A stretch of 43,479 bases of DNA from Cohnella phaseoli. Lineage in GTDB: Bacteria; Bacillota; Bacilli; Paenibacillales; Paenibacillaceae. The notes beneath the pieces were generated by a model. The model saw only the letters and a list, made by a program, of their open reading frames with translations, had not been told where the DNA came from and did not search any database. Shown here one piece after another: positions 17,557 to 25,513 of the stretch. Made by a program: the position numbers and the translations under genes. Position 1 is the stretch's first letter, and the number at the start of each line of letters is the position of its first letter. Location of the stretch: positions 1-43,479 of the forward strand of contig NZ_QRDZ01000052.1 in NCBI RefSeq assembly GCF_003386235.1. Reading direction: 5' to 3'.

Positions 17557-18576
17557 TTATTGCAGGCTGGCGAACAGATCGGTATAGGTTTCGACGATCT
17601 TGGACTTGTGCTCGCTCACATACTTCGTATCTTCGTCGATCATGTTAATGTCGCTGTACGGAGTCATATAATCGCCAAGCTGTGCGTCTTTGCGAAGCGG
17701 ACGGTTCGTGAGCTGGCTGCCGAACGCGTCCTGCGCTTCCTTCGACAGGATGAAATCGATAAATTTCTTGGCGTTGTCCAGATGCGGAGCGCCCTTGATG
17801 ATACCCGAAGCCGCGTCGAGGAATACCGCTCCTTCTTTCGGATAGACGACTTTAACCGGAGCGCCGTTGCGAACATAGGTGCTGGACGGATCTTCGTACG
17901 TCAAGCCGACGACATACTCTCCATCCGCTACGCTCTTGTGCACCGCGCCGGAGCCGCTGGCGATTTTGCCGTCGAGGTTTTTGATCAGCTCGCCGACGTA
18001 GTTCCATCCCGCTTCGCTCTCATAATCGCCGCCCATCGCCTTCAACATGTTCGTCAGTTGAGCGAAGGCCGAGCTGGAGCTGGCCGGGTCGGCCGAAGCG
18101 ATCTTGCCCTTCAAGGCCGGATTCAGCAAATCGGCGTAGCTGTCGATCTTGATGTCGCCAACCAGATTCGTGTTCACGAGGAGCACGCTTCCGTCTGCAA
18201 TGTAAGCCGTAGCGAACCCGTCTCTGCTGCGATGTCCTTCCATCAGAAACTCATCGTTCGGGGACACATACGGTTCATAAAGATCGGCGTTGGCCAGATA
18301 GCCCGCCATCGATCCTCCGAACATGACGTCCGCGTACGGGTTCGATTTCTCGGATTGGATACGTTTGATGATTTCTCCCGTTCCGGCGGTGACCAGTTCG
18401 ACGGTAATGCCCGTCTGTTTCTCAAACATCGGAATGATCGTCTTGACGATTTCTTCGCTATTCGGGCTATATACGACTAGCTTGTTTTCTTTGGAAGCTT
18501 TCGAGCCGCCTCCGCAAGCGCTAAGCGTTGCCGCCAGCATTGTAAACGCTAGCAATAGAATGGAAAGTTTCTTCAT
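17557..18576 (-). CDS. AfuA-type ABC transporter substrate-binding lipoprotein
   Basis: Binding protein that gives the transporter its specificity. It is a lipoprotein (signal MKKLSILLLAFTMLAATLSA, lipid site C21) of 339 residues. The mature protein begins KLVVYSPNSEEIVKTIIPMF and contains NPYADVMFGG, typical of the COG1840/AfuA family often labelled Fe3+-binding. However, I do not see the adjacent tyrosine pair with which FbpA-type proteins bind iron; the matching stretch reads VVGLTYEDPSS. Related AfuA and PgtC/HptA proteins bind hexose or three-carbon phosphates, and the neighbouring HptRS-like genes point the same way (inference). The start at 18576 has aggag 9 nt upstream, rather than the longer frame. 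Confidence 0.85.
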   Translation of the reverse strand: MKKLSILLLAFTMLAATLSACGGGSKASKENKLVVYSPNSEEIVKTIIPMFEKQTGITVELVTAGTGEIIKRIQSEKSNPYADVMFGGSMAGYLANADLYEPYVSPNDEFLMEGHRSRDGFATAYIADGSVLLVNTNLVGDIKIDSYADLLNPALKGKIASADPASSSSAFAQLTNMLKAMGGDYESEAGWNYVGELIKNLDGKIASGSGAVHKSVADGEYVVGLTYEDPSSTYVRNGAPVKVVYPKEGAVFLDAASGIIKGAPHLDNAKKFIDFILSKEAQDAFGSQLTNRPLRKDAQLGDYMTPYSDINMIDEDTKYVSEHKSKIVETYTDLFASLQ

Positions 18577-18690
18577 TTGTATTCGCTCCTGTAGAGGATT
18601 TATTTTTGAATGCCCTTTCATTCTAGCTCGACTTCTCCAATTACTTAATCCTACGATTCGCTAACATCGTCTAAAATACGCAACTCGCAC

Positions 18691-18740
18691 AAAAAAAGAG
18701 GCCGCCCCGTAAGGTCGCATTCGACCTAAGGGCAACCTCT
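18691..18740 (-). terminator. Rho-independent terminator of the DUF2306 gene
   Basis: A long, slightly imperfect stem (agaggccgccc... at 18697-18716 with cgacctaagggcaacctct up to 18740) is followed on the minus strand by seven T residues. It ends the minus-strand gene at 18752. Confidence 0.85.
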
Positions 18741-18751
18741 GGCTATTTGGG

Positions 18752-19405
18752 TTAACGACTCCGACGAGTTCTCCGCGACAGCAGCCAGCTTGCAAGGAGC
18801 AGATTCGGGACCCAACACAGCCACGCAATGATGCTGTAGTAGACGTTATACGGTCCCATCCCGAATAGGACGATTGCGAGCGGAAGATAGATTCTGAGCG
18901 TCACGGCAGCCAGAGTCAACGCGTAATTCAGCGTCATCCACTTGCGGTGCTTCGCAAGGTCGCGACCTGTGCGGATCGCATTCAGGCCTTGGCCCAGCGT
19001 ATACAGCCACGCCAGCGAAAGCAGCAGAAATCCCAGGCTTGATGCCCAGCCGCCCGTTGCACGGAAAGACATAAATACTCCCGCCACAGCGGACAGCAGC
19101 ACGGCTACGCCGTAGATTCGCCCCAGCGTCCGGTGCAGCCCGATCGATCTCGCCCGCAGCTTCCCGACGAATTGCACCCATCCGACGCCCAGCGCAACGA
19201 CACCGCCCGCAATGTGCACATACAGTGCGGAATACCATAGATCGCTTAATCCCATGATCTTCAGCTTTTCCTGCACAAATGCCGACGCGCCCGTTCCGAA
19301 ACCGAAATACTGAATCGCCAGAAACAAACTGACCCCAATTGCCAGAAAGGCAATAACGCCTAGTCCTTTGCCCCCGCTTTTACTTCGCTGCGCCGTTCTC
19401 GTCAC
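18752..19405 (-). CDS. DUF2306-family membrane protein
   Basis: A 217-residue integral membrane protein with about six hydrophobic segments. It matches the DUF2306 pattern of predicted membrane proteins: YVHIAGGVVALGVGWVQF, then LHRTLGRIYGVAVLLSA, and later KHRKWMTLNYALTLAAV. The conserved histidines at membrane edges (YVHIAGG, LHRTLG, KHRKWM) suggest cofactor or heme-like ligation, but no function is established for the family. The start is GTG with gaaggggg about 7 nt before it. It has its own terminator and appears to be monocistronic. Confidence 0.82.
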   Translation of the reverse strand: MTRTAQRSKSGGKGLGVIAFLAIGVSLFLAIQYFGFGTGASAFVQEKLKIMGLSDLWYSALYVHIAGGVVALGVGWVQFVGKLRARSIGLHRTLGRIYGVAVLLSAVAGVFMSFRATGGWASSLGFLLLSLAWLYTLGQGLNAIRTGRDLAKHRKWMTLNYALTLAAVTLRIYLPLAIVLFGMGPYNVYYSIIAWLCWVPNLLLASWLLSRRTRRSR

Positions 19406-19543
19406 CTTGGTTCCCCCTTCACGGGATTGCCTCCAACCCCTCGGTTAAACCAAGTTTACCAAATTCCCCCTCACGGAAAATCAGACCTCAGGTGAATCTT
19501 TCCCTGTACTTAAGACGGAGTCGGACGACGATTCCGAGCTCGA

Positions 19544-19912
19544 TTAATAAGCTCCGCGGTCGTATTCTTCCCTCGCGGCCTTGACGGCCCCGTAATGGGC
19601 TGAAGCCCAGCTTTTCAGCATTAGCATGCAGGGAATAAGCGTCTCGCCAAGGGGAGTTAGAGAATATTCCACGATGGGAGGGACGGAAGGCACGACCTTC
19701 CTGCGAACAAGACCGTCCCGCTCCAACTGCTTCAGCGTCTGAGTCAGCATCTTCTGTGAAATCCCTTCGATTCTGCGTTGGATCTCCCCATAGCGGATCG
19801 TGCCGCCTTCCAGAGCATACAAAACGAGCGCGGTCCATTTGCTCGAGACGATCTCCAGAACGCGGCTATAGCTGCAAGCTTCCAGGGAAATATCGGGCGT
19901 CGTTCCCGCCAT
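19544..19912 (-). CDS. HxlR-family winged-helix regulator
   Basis: DNA-binding protein of 122 residues. The HxlR pattern is clear: ACSYSRVLEIVSSKWTALVL, then LEGGTIRYGEIQRRIEGISQ, then KMLTQTLKQLERDGLVRRK, and VEYSLTPLGETLIP. The single early cysteine in SLEACSYS sits where redox- or aldehyde-sensing members of the family carry their reactive thiol (family knowledge). The ATG at 19912 is preferred because aaaggagg lies 7 nt upstream. It is divergent from the dehydrogenase gene at 20028, with a candidate operator between them, which is the usual arrangement of an HxlR repressor and its target. Confidence 0.88.
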   Translation of the reverse strand: MAGTTPDISLEACSYSRVLEIVSSKWTALVLYALEGGTIRYGEIQRRIEGISQKMLTQTLKQLERDGLVRRKVVPSVPPIVEYSLTPLGETLIPCMLMLKSWASAHYGAVKAAREEYDRGAY

Positions 19913-19965
19913 GCTCCCGCCTCCTTTACGCACTTTCGGGTTCGTAACCGACCTCAAAGTGCCTT

Positions 19966-19998
19966 CTTACCAAAGTTTAGCGAATGCCTTATGGTAAG
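19966..19998. promoter_or_regulatory. Candidate HxlR operator
   Basis: cttacca (19966-19972) and tggtaag (19992-19998) form a perfect 7-bp inverted repeat with a 19-nt spacer in the divergent HxlR-dehydrogenase promoter region. Confidence 0.55.
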
Positions 19999-20027
19999 TC
20001 TATCCCAGACAGAAGGAGAGATGAACC

Positions 20028-21065
20028 ATGCAAGCATTCGTTATTCCAGGCGAGTTCGGATTGGACCGACTTGCTCGCGTTGACCGCCCGATTCCGGCTC
20101 CCGGCCCCAATGAAGTGCTTATTCGCGTAAAAGCCGCCTCCTTAAACGCCCGCGATCTCGGAGTCATCGGCGGCTTCTATAATCCCGATCTGAAGGGTCC
20201 TCTGATTCCGGTGTCCGACGGCGTAGGAGAGGTGGTCAAGCTTGGGGAAGGAGCGACCCGGTTCGGCTTGGGCGACCGAGTGAGCCCAATCTTCACTCAA
20301 AGCTGGATCGCGGGCGAAGCGACGCAGGCGAATTGGACCTCGACGCTCGGCAGCCCGCTTGACGGACTGCTTGCCGAGTATGCGGTATTTCACGAAGAGA
20401 GGCTCGTACTCGCGCCAGGCCATCTGACCGACGTAGAGGCGGCCGCTCTGCCTTGCGCCGGCGTTACGGCCTGGCACGCCATCGTCGAAGAAGGCCAAGT
20501 TAAGGCCGGAGACACCGTTGTCGTGCAAGGAACCGGCGGAGTCTCGCTGTTCGCCCTGCAATTCGCCAAGCTGCAGGGCGCTAGGGTTATCGTAACGTCG
20601 AGCAGCGACGAAAAGCTGGAGCGCGCAATCGCTCTGGGAGCAGATCACGGCATTAACTACAAGGACAATCCCGACTGGAACGATGCGGTGCTCTCTTACA
20701 CTGGGGGACAGGGTGCCGATCATATCGTCGATCTGGGCGGGGCGGCCACGCTTGCGCGCTCCATTGCCTCGCTTAGAGTCGGAGGCCGAATCAGCCTCGT
20801 CGGTCTCTTGTCCGGAGGGAAGGTCGAGGATTTCCCGATCGTTCCGGCCATTCTCCGGAAAGCGCGGCTTCAGGCGATCAACGTCGGAAGCCGCGAAATG
20901 TTTGAGGCGATGAACCGCGCTATCTCCCAGCACGCGCTGCGTCCGGTCGTCGATCGGGTCTTCCCTTTCTCGCGCTCGGTCGACGCCTTGCGCCATCTGC
21001 AGAACGAGTCCTACTTCGGTAAAATTGCCATCCGATTCAATCAAAACGAGATCCCGTCCGGCTGA
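20028..21065 (+). CDS. MDR-family alcohol dehydrogenase / quinone reductase-like protein
   Basis: Medium-chain dehydrogenase/reductase of 345 residues, cytoplasmic and NAD(P)-dependent. The N-terminal GroES-like domain includes VKAASLNARDLGVIGG and VSDGVGEVVKLGEG. The Rossmann domain has VVQGTGGVSLFALQFAKLQGA (about 165-185) and HIVDLGGAATLARSIASL. The cysteine and histidine that bind catalytic zinc in true alcohol dehydrogenases are absent from the expected region, so it is likely a zinc-free quinone-reductase type. The ATG at 20028 follows aaggag by 9 nt. Its 3' end overlaps the convergent LysR gene by 25 bp. Control by the divergent HxlR protein is inferred from position. Confidence 0.88.
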   Translation: MQAFVIPGEFGLDRLARVDRPIPAPGPNEVLIRVKAASLNARDLGVIGGFYNPDLKGPLIPVSDGVGEVVKLGEGATRFGLGDRVSPIFTQSWIAGEATQANWTSTLGSPLDGLLAEYAVFHEERLVLAPGHLTDVEAAALPCAGVTAWHAIVEEGQVKAGDTVVVQGTGGVSLFALQFAKLQGARVIVTSSSDEKLERAIALGADHGINYKDNPDWNDAVLSYTGGQGADHIVDLGGAATLARSIASLRVGGRISLVGLLSGGKVEDFPIVPAILRKARLQAINVGSREMFEAMNRAISQHALRPVVDRVFPFSRSVDALRHLQNESYFGKIAIRFNQNEIPSG

Positions 21066-21943
21066 AGGGAATCCAGAAATGTATGCAAGGCATGCGAGAC
21101 CCACTTGCGGGGATGAATGCACGATTGCAAGCTCAAGCGGAGATCGGGATGGGAGAACGGGAGCGCGACCAGTTCCCCTCTTCCAAGCTCGGCGTCGGCG
21201 GCCAGCCGGGGCAGGATGGCAATTCCTCCTCCGGCGGCCACGCACCCTTTGACCGCTTCCGGATTGCCGATCTCCAAGCTGATTCGGTACGGAATGCCTT
21301 CCGACCTCAGCAGCTTCTCCAGCATCATCCGATAGTTGCAAGTCTCCTCCGTCATGATCCACTCTTCGCCGCTCAGCCGCCGCAAGTCCACGGCGTCAAG
21401 CCGTGCAAGCGGATGATTCGGCGCGGAGACAAGCACGAGCGGCTCTTCGCGAATTTCCGTCCATTCCAAAGCGGGATCGGTCGGTTCGCCGACGAGCATA
21501 AGGCCGAAATCGAGCTCCCCCTCCTTGACCCGATGAACGATTCGATCCTCGCGGTCCGGCTGCAGCCGGATGTTCAGCTCCGGATAGCTATGCCGAATCC
21601 GCTGTACGAACGGCGGAAGATAGTAGGCCGCAAGCGAATCGATCGTGCCGATCGTCAAGCTTCCCCCTCCTTGCCTCGCCAGCTTCTCCTTGGCCTGCTG
21701 GTGCAGCTCCAGCATTTGAGTGACGGTCTTCAGCAGCTCTTCGCCCGCAGAGGTCAGTCGCAAGCCTCGGCCGTACCTCTCGAACAATTGAACGTCGAAT
21801 TCTTTCTCAAGCTTCTGAATTTGCGTCGTTACGCTCGACTGCGCATACCCAAGCTGCTCGGCGGCTCTCGTGAAGCTCTGCCGCAAGGCGACCTCCCGGA
21901 AAGTCTGATAATAGATGAGATCCACGCTGTTCGCACCACCCAT
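21041..21943 (-). CDS. LysR-family transcriptional regulator
   Basis: Typical 300-residue LysR protein. The N-terminal winged helix reads DLIYYQTFREVALRQSFTRA then AAEQLGYAQSSVTTQIQKLE. The C-terminal effector domain includes LTIGTIDSLAAYYLPPF and later VAAGGGIAILPR. The open frame begins with TTG at 21946; ATG at 21943 and GTG at 21925 are alternatives, and none has a strong ribosome site. It is divergent from the dapA-like gene, its likely target. A T-A rich intergenic region with partial dyads lies between them. The 3' end overlaps the dehydrogenase gene by 25 bp in convergent orientation. Confidence 0.9.
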   Translation of the reverse strand: MGGANSVDLIYYQTFREVALRQSFTRAAEQLGYAQSSVTTQIQKLEKEFDVQLFERYGRGLRLTSAGEELLKTVTQMLELHQQAKEKLARQGGGSLTIGTIDSLAAYYLPPFVQRIRHSYPELNIRLQPDREDRIVHRVKEGELDFGLMLVGEPTDPALEWTEIREEPLVLVSAPNHPLARLDAVDLRRLSGEEWIMTEETCNYRMMLEKLLRSEGIPYRISLEIGNPEAVKGCVAAGGGIAILPRLAADAELGRGELVALPFSHPDLRLSLQSCIHPRKWVSHALHTFLDSLQPDGISF

Positions 21944-21952
21944 CAATATTAT

Positions 21953-21967
21953 TGATAATGGTTATTA
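21953..21967. promoter_or_regulatory. Weak Fur-box-like site between the LysR and dapA-like genes
   Basis: tgataatggttatta matches the 7-1-7 Fur consensus at 12 of 14 positions. The surrounding sequence is very AT-rich, so a chance match or a LysR site is possible. Confidence 0.3.
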
Positions 21968-22040
21968 TATATTATAGATAACTATGATGGAATATGACGT
22001 GATACAGTAGGTTCAAACCGTTTGTTAAGGAGGCAATTCC

Positions 22041-22916
22041 ATGTTGAGCCAAGCGGAGTTAAAAGGAATTTATGTCCCCGTCGTCACGCCCTTTTTGCCT
22101 GACGGGGAATTGGACCTGGTCTCTTACGAAAGATACGTCAAGCATTTGCTGGAGTTTGAAATCGATGGGCTAGTGGTAGGGGGAACGACAGGGGAAAGTC
22201 CGACAATCTCATGGGAGGAAGTCGTAGAGCTAGTAAGCATAACTCGGGACGCATTGGGAGCGCGAAGCGTTCCGATTGTCGTCGGAACGGGAACGAATAG
22301 CACAGCGGATACCGTACGAAGAACCGAAATGGCCGGTCGGATCGGCGCGGACGCCGCGCTTGTCGTCACTCCGTACTACAGCAGGCCGTCGGAAGCCGGC
22401 ATTCTGGAGCACTACCGAAGAGCATCCCGGACGGGCGTGCCGGTGATCGCTTACGAAATTCCTTCCCGAACCGGCATTCGGCTGTCTGCCGAGACGATGC
22501 GAGCAATTCTCGAGCTTGACGGCGTCATTGGACTAAAAGATAGCTCCGGCAGCCTGACTTTGCTGCAGGAGCTCGGTAGTTTTGCTACTAAGCCTGTACT
22601 GTGCGGAGACGATGCCCTTCTCTACGATATGCTCCGCCTAGGAGCCAGCGGAGGCATTTCGGCTTCGGCAAACGTCTGTACAAGGAACTTCATCGAAGTC
22701 TGCCGGCAGGCAGCGGCCGGCAATTACCCGGCAGCAAGTAGAGTGTTCGACGGGCTGCGACCGCTCATCGACGATCTGTTCCGCGAACCGAATCCCGCGC
22801 CGCTCAAGTGGCTGCTTGCGAGGCAAGATCTTCTTGCTGCCGATGCCGTCCGGCTGCCGATGAGTCAGATTACGTCAGCATTGCAGCAACGGTTGTCCCG
22901 TTACTTGGTCGAATAA
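22041..22916 (+). CDS. DapA-family aldolase (4-hydroxy-tetrahydrodipicolinate synthase-like)
   Basis: A (beta/alpha)8 class I aldolase of 291 residues. The DapA landmarks are present: GGTTGES (T49, T50), tyrosine Y138 and R143 in YEIPSRTG, and the Schiff-base lysine K166 in GLKDSSG. In biosynthetic DapA the tyrosine motif is usually YNVPGRTG, so this divergent form, together with its own LysR regulator, suggests either a second DHDPS or a catabolic family member such as a keto-sugar acid aldolase (inference). The start has aaggagg 8 nt upstream. It stands alone, divergent from the LysR gene. Confidence 0.85.
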   Translation: MLSQAELKGIYVPVVTPFLPDGELDLVSYERYVKHLLEFEIDGLVVGGTTGESPTISWEEVVELVSITRDALGARSVPIVVGTGTNSTADTVRRTEMAGRIGADAALVVTPYYSRPSEAGILEHYRRASRTGVPVIAYEIPSRTGIRLSAETMRAILELDGVIGLKDSSGSLTLLQELGSFATKPVLCGDDALLYDMLRLGASGGISASANVCTRNFIEVCRQAAAGNYPAASRVFDGLRPLIDDLFREPNPAPLKWLLARQDLLAADAVRLPMSQITSALQQRLSRYLVE

Positions 22917-22945
22917 CAGACACTCATGCTGCCGGTCAAGGAAAG

Positions 22946-23248
22946 CTACATTCCTTTGCCGCCCAAAGGACGCAGCTTCACCGGCTTCACGCCGGCGATC
23001 AGCGGCCGGCAGCGTTGGATGACAGCCAGCACGCCCTCGTTTTTCAGGGATGCGGCATGAGCTTCCTCGGTCTCCCACAACTCCGTAATCCAAAGAACGT
23101 CCGGTTCGTCCACCGACTCGTTGATGATGTAGAAAATGCAGCCTTCCATTCCTTGCAAAGTCTCGGCCGACTCCAGCATCAGGCCCGCCAGCTCGTCTCG
23201 CTTACCCGGGTGAGCAATCAACTGTCCCAACATGGAATATTTACTCAT
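22946..23248 (-). CDS. ABM-domain (YgiN-like) monooxygenase
   Basis: A 100-residue antibiotic biosynthesis monooxygenase (ABM) domain protein, a dimeric ferredoxin-like fold found in YgiN quinol monooxygenases and heme-degrading enzymes. The pattern is YSMLGQLIAHPGKRDELAGL, then GCIFYIINESVDEPDVLWIT, then ELWETEEAHAAS. The heme-contact asparagine and histidine of IsdG-type heme oxygenases are not clearly present, so I favour a quinone- or small-molecule-acting member. Its start overlaps the end of the WYL regulator gene by 8 nt, so it is translated with it. Confidence 0.82.
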   Translation of the reverse strand: MSKYSMLGQLIAHPGKRDELAGLMLESAETLQGMEGCIFYIINESVDEPDVLWITELWETEEAHAASLKNEGVLAVIQRCRPLIAGVKPVKLRPLGGKGM

Positions 23249-24239
23249 CCAATAACTTCCTCTCTACTGTAAGTTGAGATAACGTCGATTCGTAATATGC
23301 CGCCATTCGCGAAGCGACCTCCGCCATTCTTCGGACGAGAGGCTCGGACTCGATCTTCAACGCTGTGCCGTAGGGCATTAGGAAATAGGGAACGTAAGTG
23401 TCTAACGTAGATCGCTCCAGTCGGAACACCGCCTCCTCCGGACTGCGTTCGGCCAGCGCGTGTCCGAACAGCCAGTGCTGGCACAGCTCGTTCAGCGCCT
23501 GCTCCTGCGCTTTGATCCTTACAGTTTCAAGCTCCTGAGAGCCGGCGTCGGGAAGCAGGCTTCCAAGGAGAAAATCCTTGGCGGAGAAGGAGGCCGGACG
23601 TTCGAAGCGCCCTTCCGTCTCCCGCAACGCTATAATACGGTCTACACGGAAGCTTCGCGGCTCTCCGCGATAGCCGCAATGTCCGACGGCATACCAGCTT
23701 CCTTTCCAATATACGATGCCGTAAGGGTCGAACGATCGGGTCGACGGGCTGTCTCCCTTCCCGCGATCGTACTCCATCTCCAGCGTTCGCCCCTGGCCGG
23801 CCGCTTCCTCGAGCACCTGCAGGAAAGTTCGATATTTGCCTGCCAACGGCGGATAGATGACCGATAAACCGCCGCTATGGCGCTCAAGTCGATCCAGCTG
23901 TTTCTCGTTCGTGTAGCGCTTAAGCTTGTCCACCGCCCTGTCCACCGCCTCCGAGTGCGGATAGCCGGCTTCCCTCGCGAACACGGCGGCATGGATCAGC
24001 CCCTTCCGCTCATCCGAGTCGAACAGCAGCGGCGATTCGGAAAAGCCGTCCAAAATGCGGTAGCCTCCATTTGGGCCCGAATCGGCAATGATCGGAACTC
24101 CGCTGGCGCATAGCGAATCGATGCACCGATAAACGGTCCGCACATGTATCTCCAGCTTCTCCGCTAGCTGCTGTGCCGTCATTCGTTTTCCTGAACGCAG
24201 CATCCACAGGATCGATAACATATTGTCCGCTTTGGTCAC
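23241..24239 (-). CDS. HTH-WYL transcriptional regulator (YafY-like)
   Basis: A 332-residue regulator with an N-terminal DeoR-like winged helix (MLSILWMLRSGKRMTAQQLA, then EKLEIHVRTVYRCIDSLCAS) and a WYL domain at about 140-220 that binds ligands or nucleotides in this family. The WYL core is seen in PYGIVYWKGSWYAVGHCGYR, followed by RSFRVDRI. The start is GTG at 24239, after agaagg. It overlaps the monooxygenase gene downstream by 8 nt, suggesting that it controls that operon. The ligand is unknown. Confidence 0.88.
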   Translation of the reverse strand: MTKADNMLSILWMLRSGKRMTAQQLAEKLEIHVRTVYRCIDSLCASGVPIIADSGPNGGYRILDGFSESPLLFDSDERKGLIHAAVFAREAGYPHSEAVDRAVDKLKRYTNEKQLDRLERHSGGLSVIYPPLAGKYRTFLQVLEEAAGQGRTLEMEYDRGKGDSPSTRSFDPYGIVYWKGSWYAVGHCGYRGEPRSFRVDRIIALRETEGRFERPASFSAKDFLLGSLLPDAGSQELETVRIKAQEQALNELCQHWLFGHALAERSPEEAVFRLERSTLDTYVPYFLMPYGTALKIESEPLVRRMAEVASRMAAYYESTLSQLTVERKLLDE

Positions 24240-24296
24240 GGCTCAAACCTTCTTTCCCGACATGGGGACTGGAAACCACCTTCATTGTACGTCAAT

Positions 24297-24788
24297 TTAA
24301 GCGAGAGGCGCCATGCCTTTGTCGACCCAACTCTCGTAAGTCGGGCCGTAAATTTCCGGAGGCCGCAATCCGGCCTGCCTCATCAGCACCGTTATCTGTC
24401 CCCGATGATGTGCCTGATGCATCAAGGTAAACCGCAAGGAATCGCCGTTCCCCCACTCTTCTCCCATGATCGTCTGCGTCTCTTTCAGAGAGGCATCGCA
24501 CCATTGGGTTCGTACAGCCTCAAGCATAGCCGAACAGATGCGGCGGTATTCCTCGGCGATCGCAACGGCGCGATCCGGTTGTTCCTGCTCCCCAGCCTCG
24601 AAGTCAAGCCCTAACGCAGTCATATAACGAAGCGAAGTCACCAGATGCCATGCCAGAGTTCCCAAGGTCCGGCGATCTGCAACGATCGCCTGTTGCAGGG
24701 AATCGTCGGTCAATGCGCTCAGCACCCGATCGGTCAGTTTCGCCTCACTCTCCCACTCCGCCGCAAAAGCTTCAATTGTCGCAAACAT
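24297..24788 (-). CDS. DinB-family protein
   Basis: A 163-residue four-helix-bundle protein of the DinB/YfiT-like metal-binding superfamily. The histidines expected as metal ligands are visible: one in TLAWHLVTSLRYM and two in TLMHQAHHRGQI. Members act as thiol transferases (bacillithiol or mycothiol S-transferases) or have unknown roles after DNA damage; I cannot tell which applies here. The ATG follows aaaggagg at 7 nt. It is monocistronic and divergent from the promoter at 24907. Confidence 0.85.
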   Translation of the reverse strand: MFATIEAFAAEWESEAKLTDRVLSALTDDSLQQAIVADRRTLGTLAWHLVTSLRYMTALGLDFEAGEQEQPDRAVAIAEEYRRICSAMLEAVRTQWCDASLKETQTIMGEEWGNGDSLRFTLMHQAHHRGQITVLMRQAGLRPPEIYGPTYESWVDKGMAPLA

Positions 24789-24906
24789 TCTTCTTCCTCC
24801 TTTATCGTTCCTTCATTTCAATAGCAGTATAAGCTTTGATCCCTGACAGAAACGGTCAGTCATTCGAAAATCGCGGCAAATTGCACAAATATAACTGCAC
24901 CTTCGC

Positions 24907-24935
24907 TTGACACCCTTTCATGTCGAATTTATAAT
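24907..24935 (+). promoter_or_regulatory. Consensus sigma-A promoter
   Basis: ttgaca (24907-24912) and tataat (24930-24935) are exact consensus hexamers with a 17-bp spacer. The promoter drives the membrane protein-TetR-SRPBCC operon. So strong a promoter implies repression, probably through the repeats directly downstream. Confidence 0.9.
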
Positions 24936-24946
24936 TTGGTCATTCA

Positions 24947-24971
24947 ATCAATATTTTGATCGTTTAATCAA
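24947..24971. promoter_or_regulatory. Candidate TetR operator (interleaved half-sites)
   Basis: atcaa-tatt-ttgat (24947-24960) and ttgat-cgttta-atcaa (24956-24971) share the central ttgat. The site lies just downstream of the start point expected from the consensus promoter and would let the TetR protein of this operon block its own transcription. Confidence 0.6.
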
Positions 24972-24994
24972 TTAATGATAAAGGAGAAAAGAAA

Positions 24995-25483
24995 ATGACG
25001 AACGAGACCGGTTTCACGGCATTTTTTGCCCGTCTGCCTCTATTCGCGGCCCGCATAATCAGCCTGGCAGTGATGCTGCTGGGAATCGCGGTTCTTTGGT
25101 CGGTATGGTTTTTCTATGAGGAAAGGTGGCGGCACGGCGAGCTGATCAGTTATTATGGAATACAGCCGCTGCTTATGATTGGAGGCGGAACGCTGGCGTT
25201 CATCTCGGGCTGTCTGATGATGACGAGGAGCTTGCGGGGAATCCAGCTGCTTAAGTTGGCTTTGAGCATCATTCCGCTTATTCTGGCGCTACGATTGATC
25301 ATCCTGATCGTCAGGGCGATCGGGTACGCGGTGAACTGGATCGGAGATCATGCCGCAGAGTTCATGGACGGATCGATTCTGACTCGGATTGGCGACATTA
25401 ACCCGCTCGGCTTTGCTCCTCTAGCCATCGTCATCCTCATCGCCATAATCGTTAAGATCGGAAAGAAGAAAAGCAGTCAGTAA
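24995..25483 (+). CDS. Membrane protein of unknown function
   Basis: I do not recognise this 162-residue protein. It has four hydrophobic segments: near residues 18-40, 55-75, 83-108 and 138-155. Between the last two is a polar stretch (WIGDHAAEFMDGSILTRIGD). The C-terminus is a lysine-rich tail (KIGKKKSSQ). A strong aaaggag site lies 7 nt before the ATG. It is the first gene of a three-gene operon with a TetR regulator and an SRPBCC protein, so it may be the main target of that repressor. Confidence 0.8.
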   Translation: MTNETGFTAFFARLPLFAARIISLAVMLLGIAVLWSVWFFYEERWRHGELISYYGIQPLLMIGGGTLAFISGCLMMTRSLRGIQLLKLALSIIPLILALRLIILIVRAIGYAVNWIGDHAAEFMDGSILTRIGDINPLGFAPLAIVILIAIIVKIGKKKSSQ

Positions 25484-25513
25484 CCGTCTTCCATTCGATA
25501 AGGAGATCGACCT

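Noticed and set aside
16537..18480. A 647-codon open frame on the plus strand
   Set aside because: It lies antisense to the ATPase and binding-protein genes, which have clear family motifs. Long antisense frames are common in GC-biased codon usage, and its sequence has no recognisable domain.
17557..18576. Annotation of the binding protein as Fe3+-binding
   Set aside because: No adjacent tyrosine pair and no Fur box were seen, and the adjacent two-component genes point to an organic substrate.
20142..21362. A 406-codon minus-strand frame
   Set aside because: It is antisense to the MDR dehydrogenase, which has intact domains. The composition is random-looking and Arg-rich.
22946..23248. Heme-degrading monooxygenase (IsdG-like), attractive because of the iron theme
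   Set aside because: The characteristic heme-contact residues are not evident and there is no Fur box nearby. It is co-translated with a WYL regulator.
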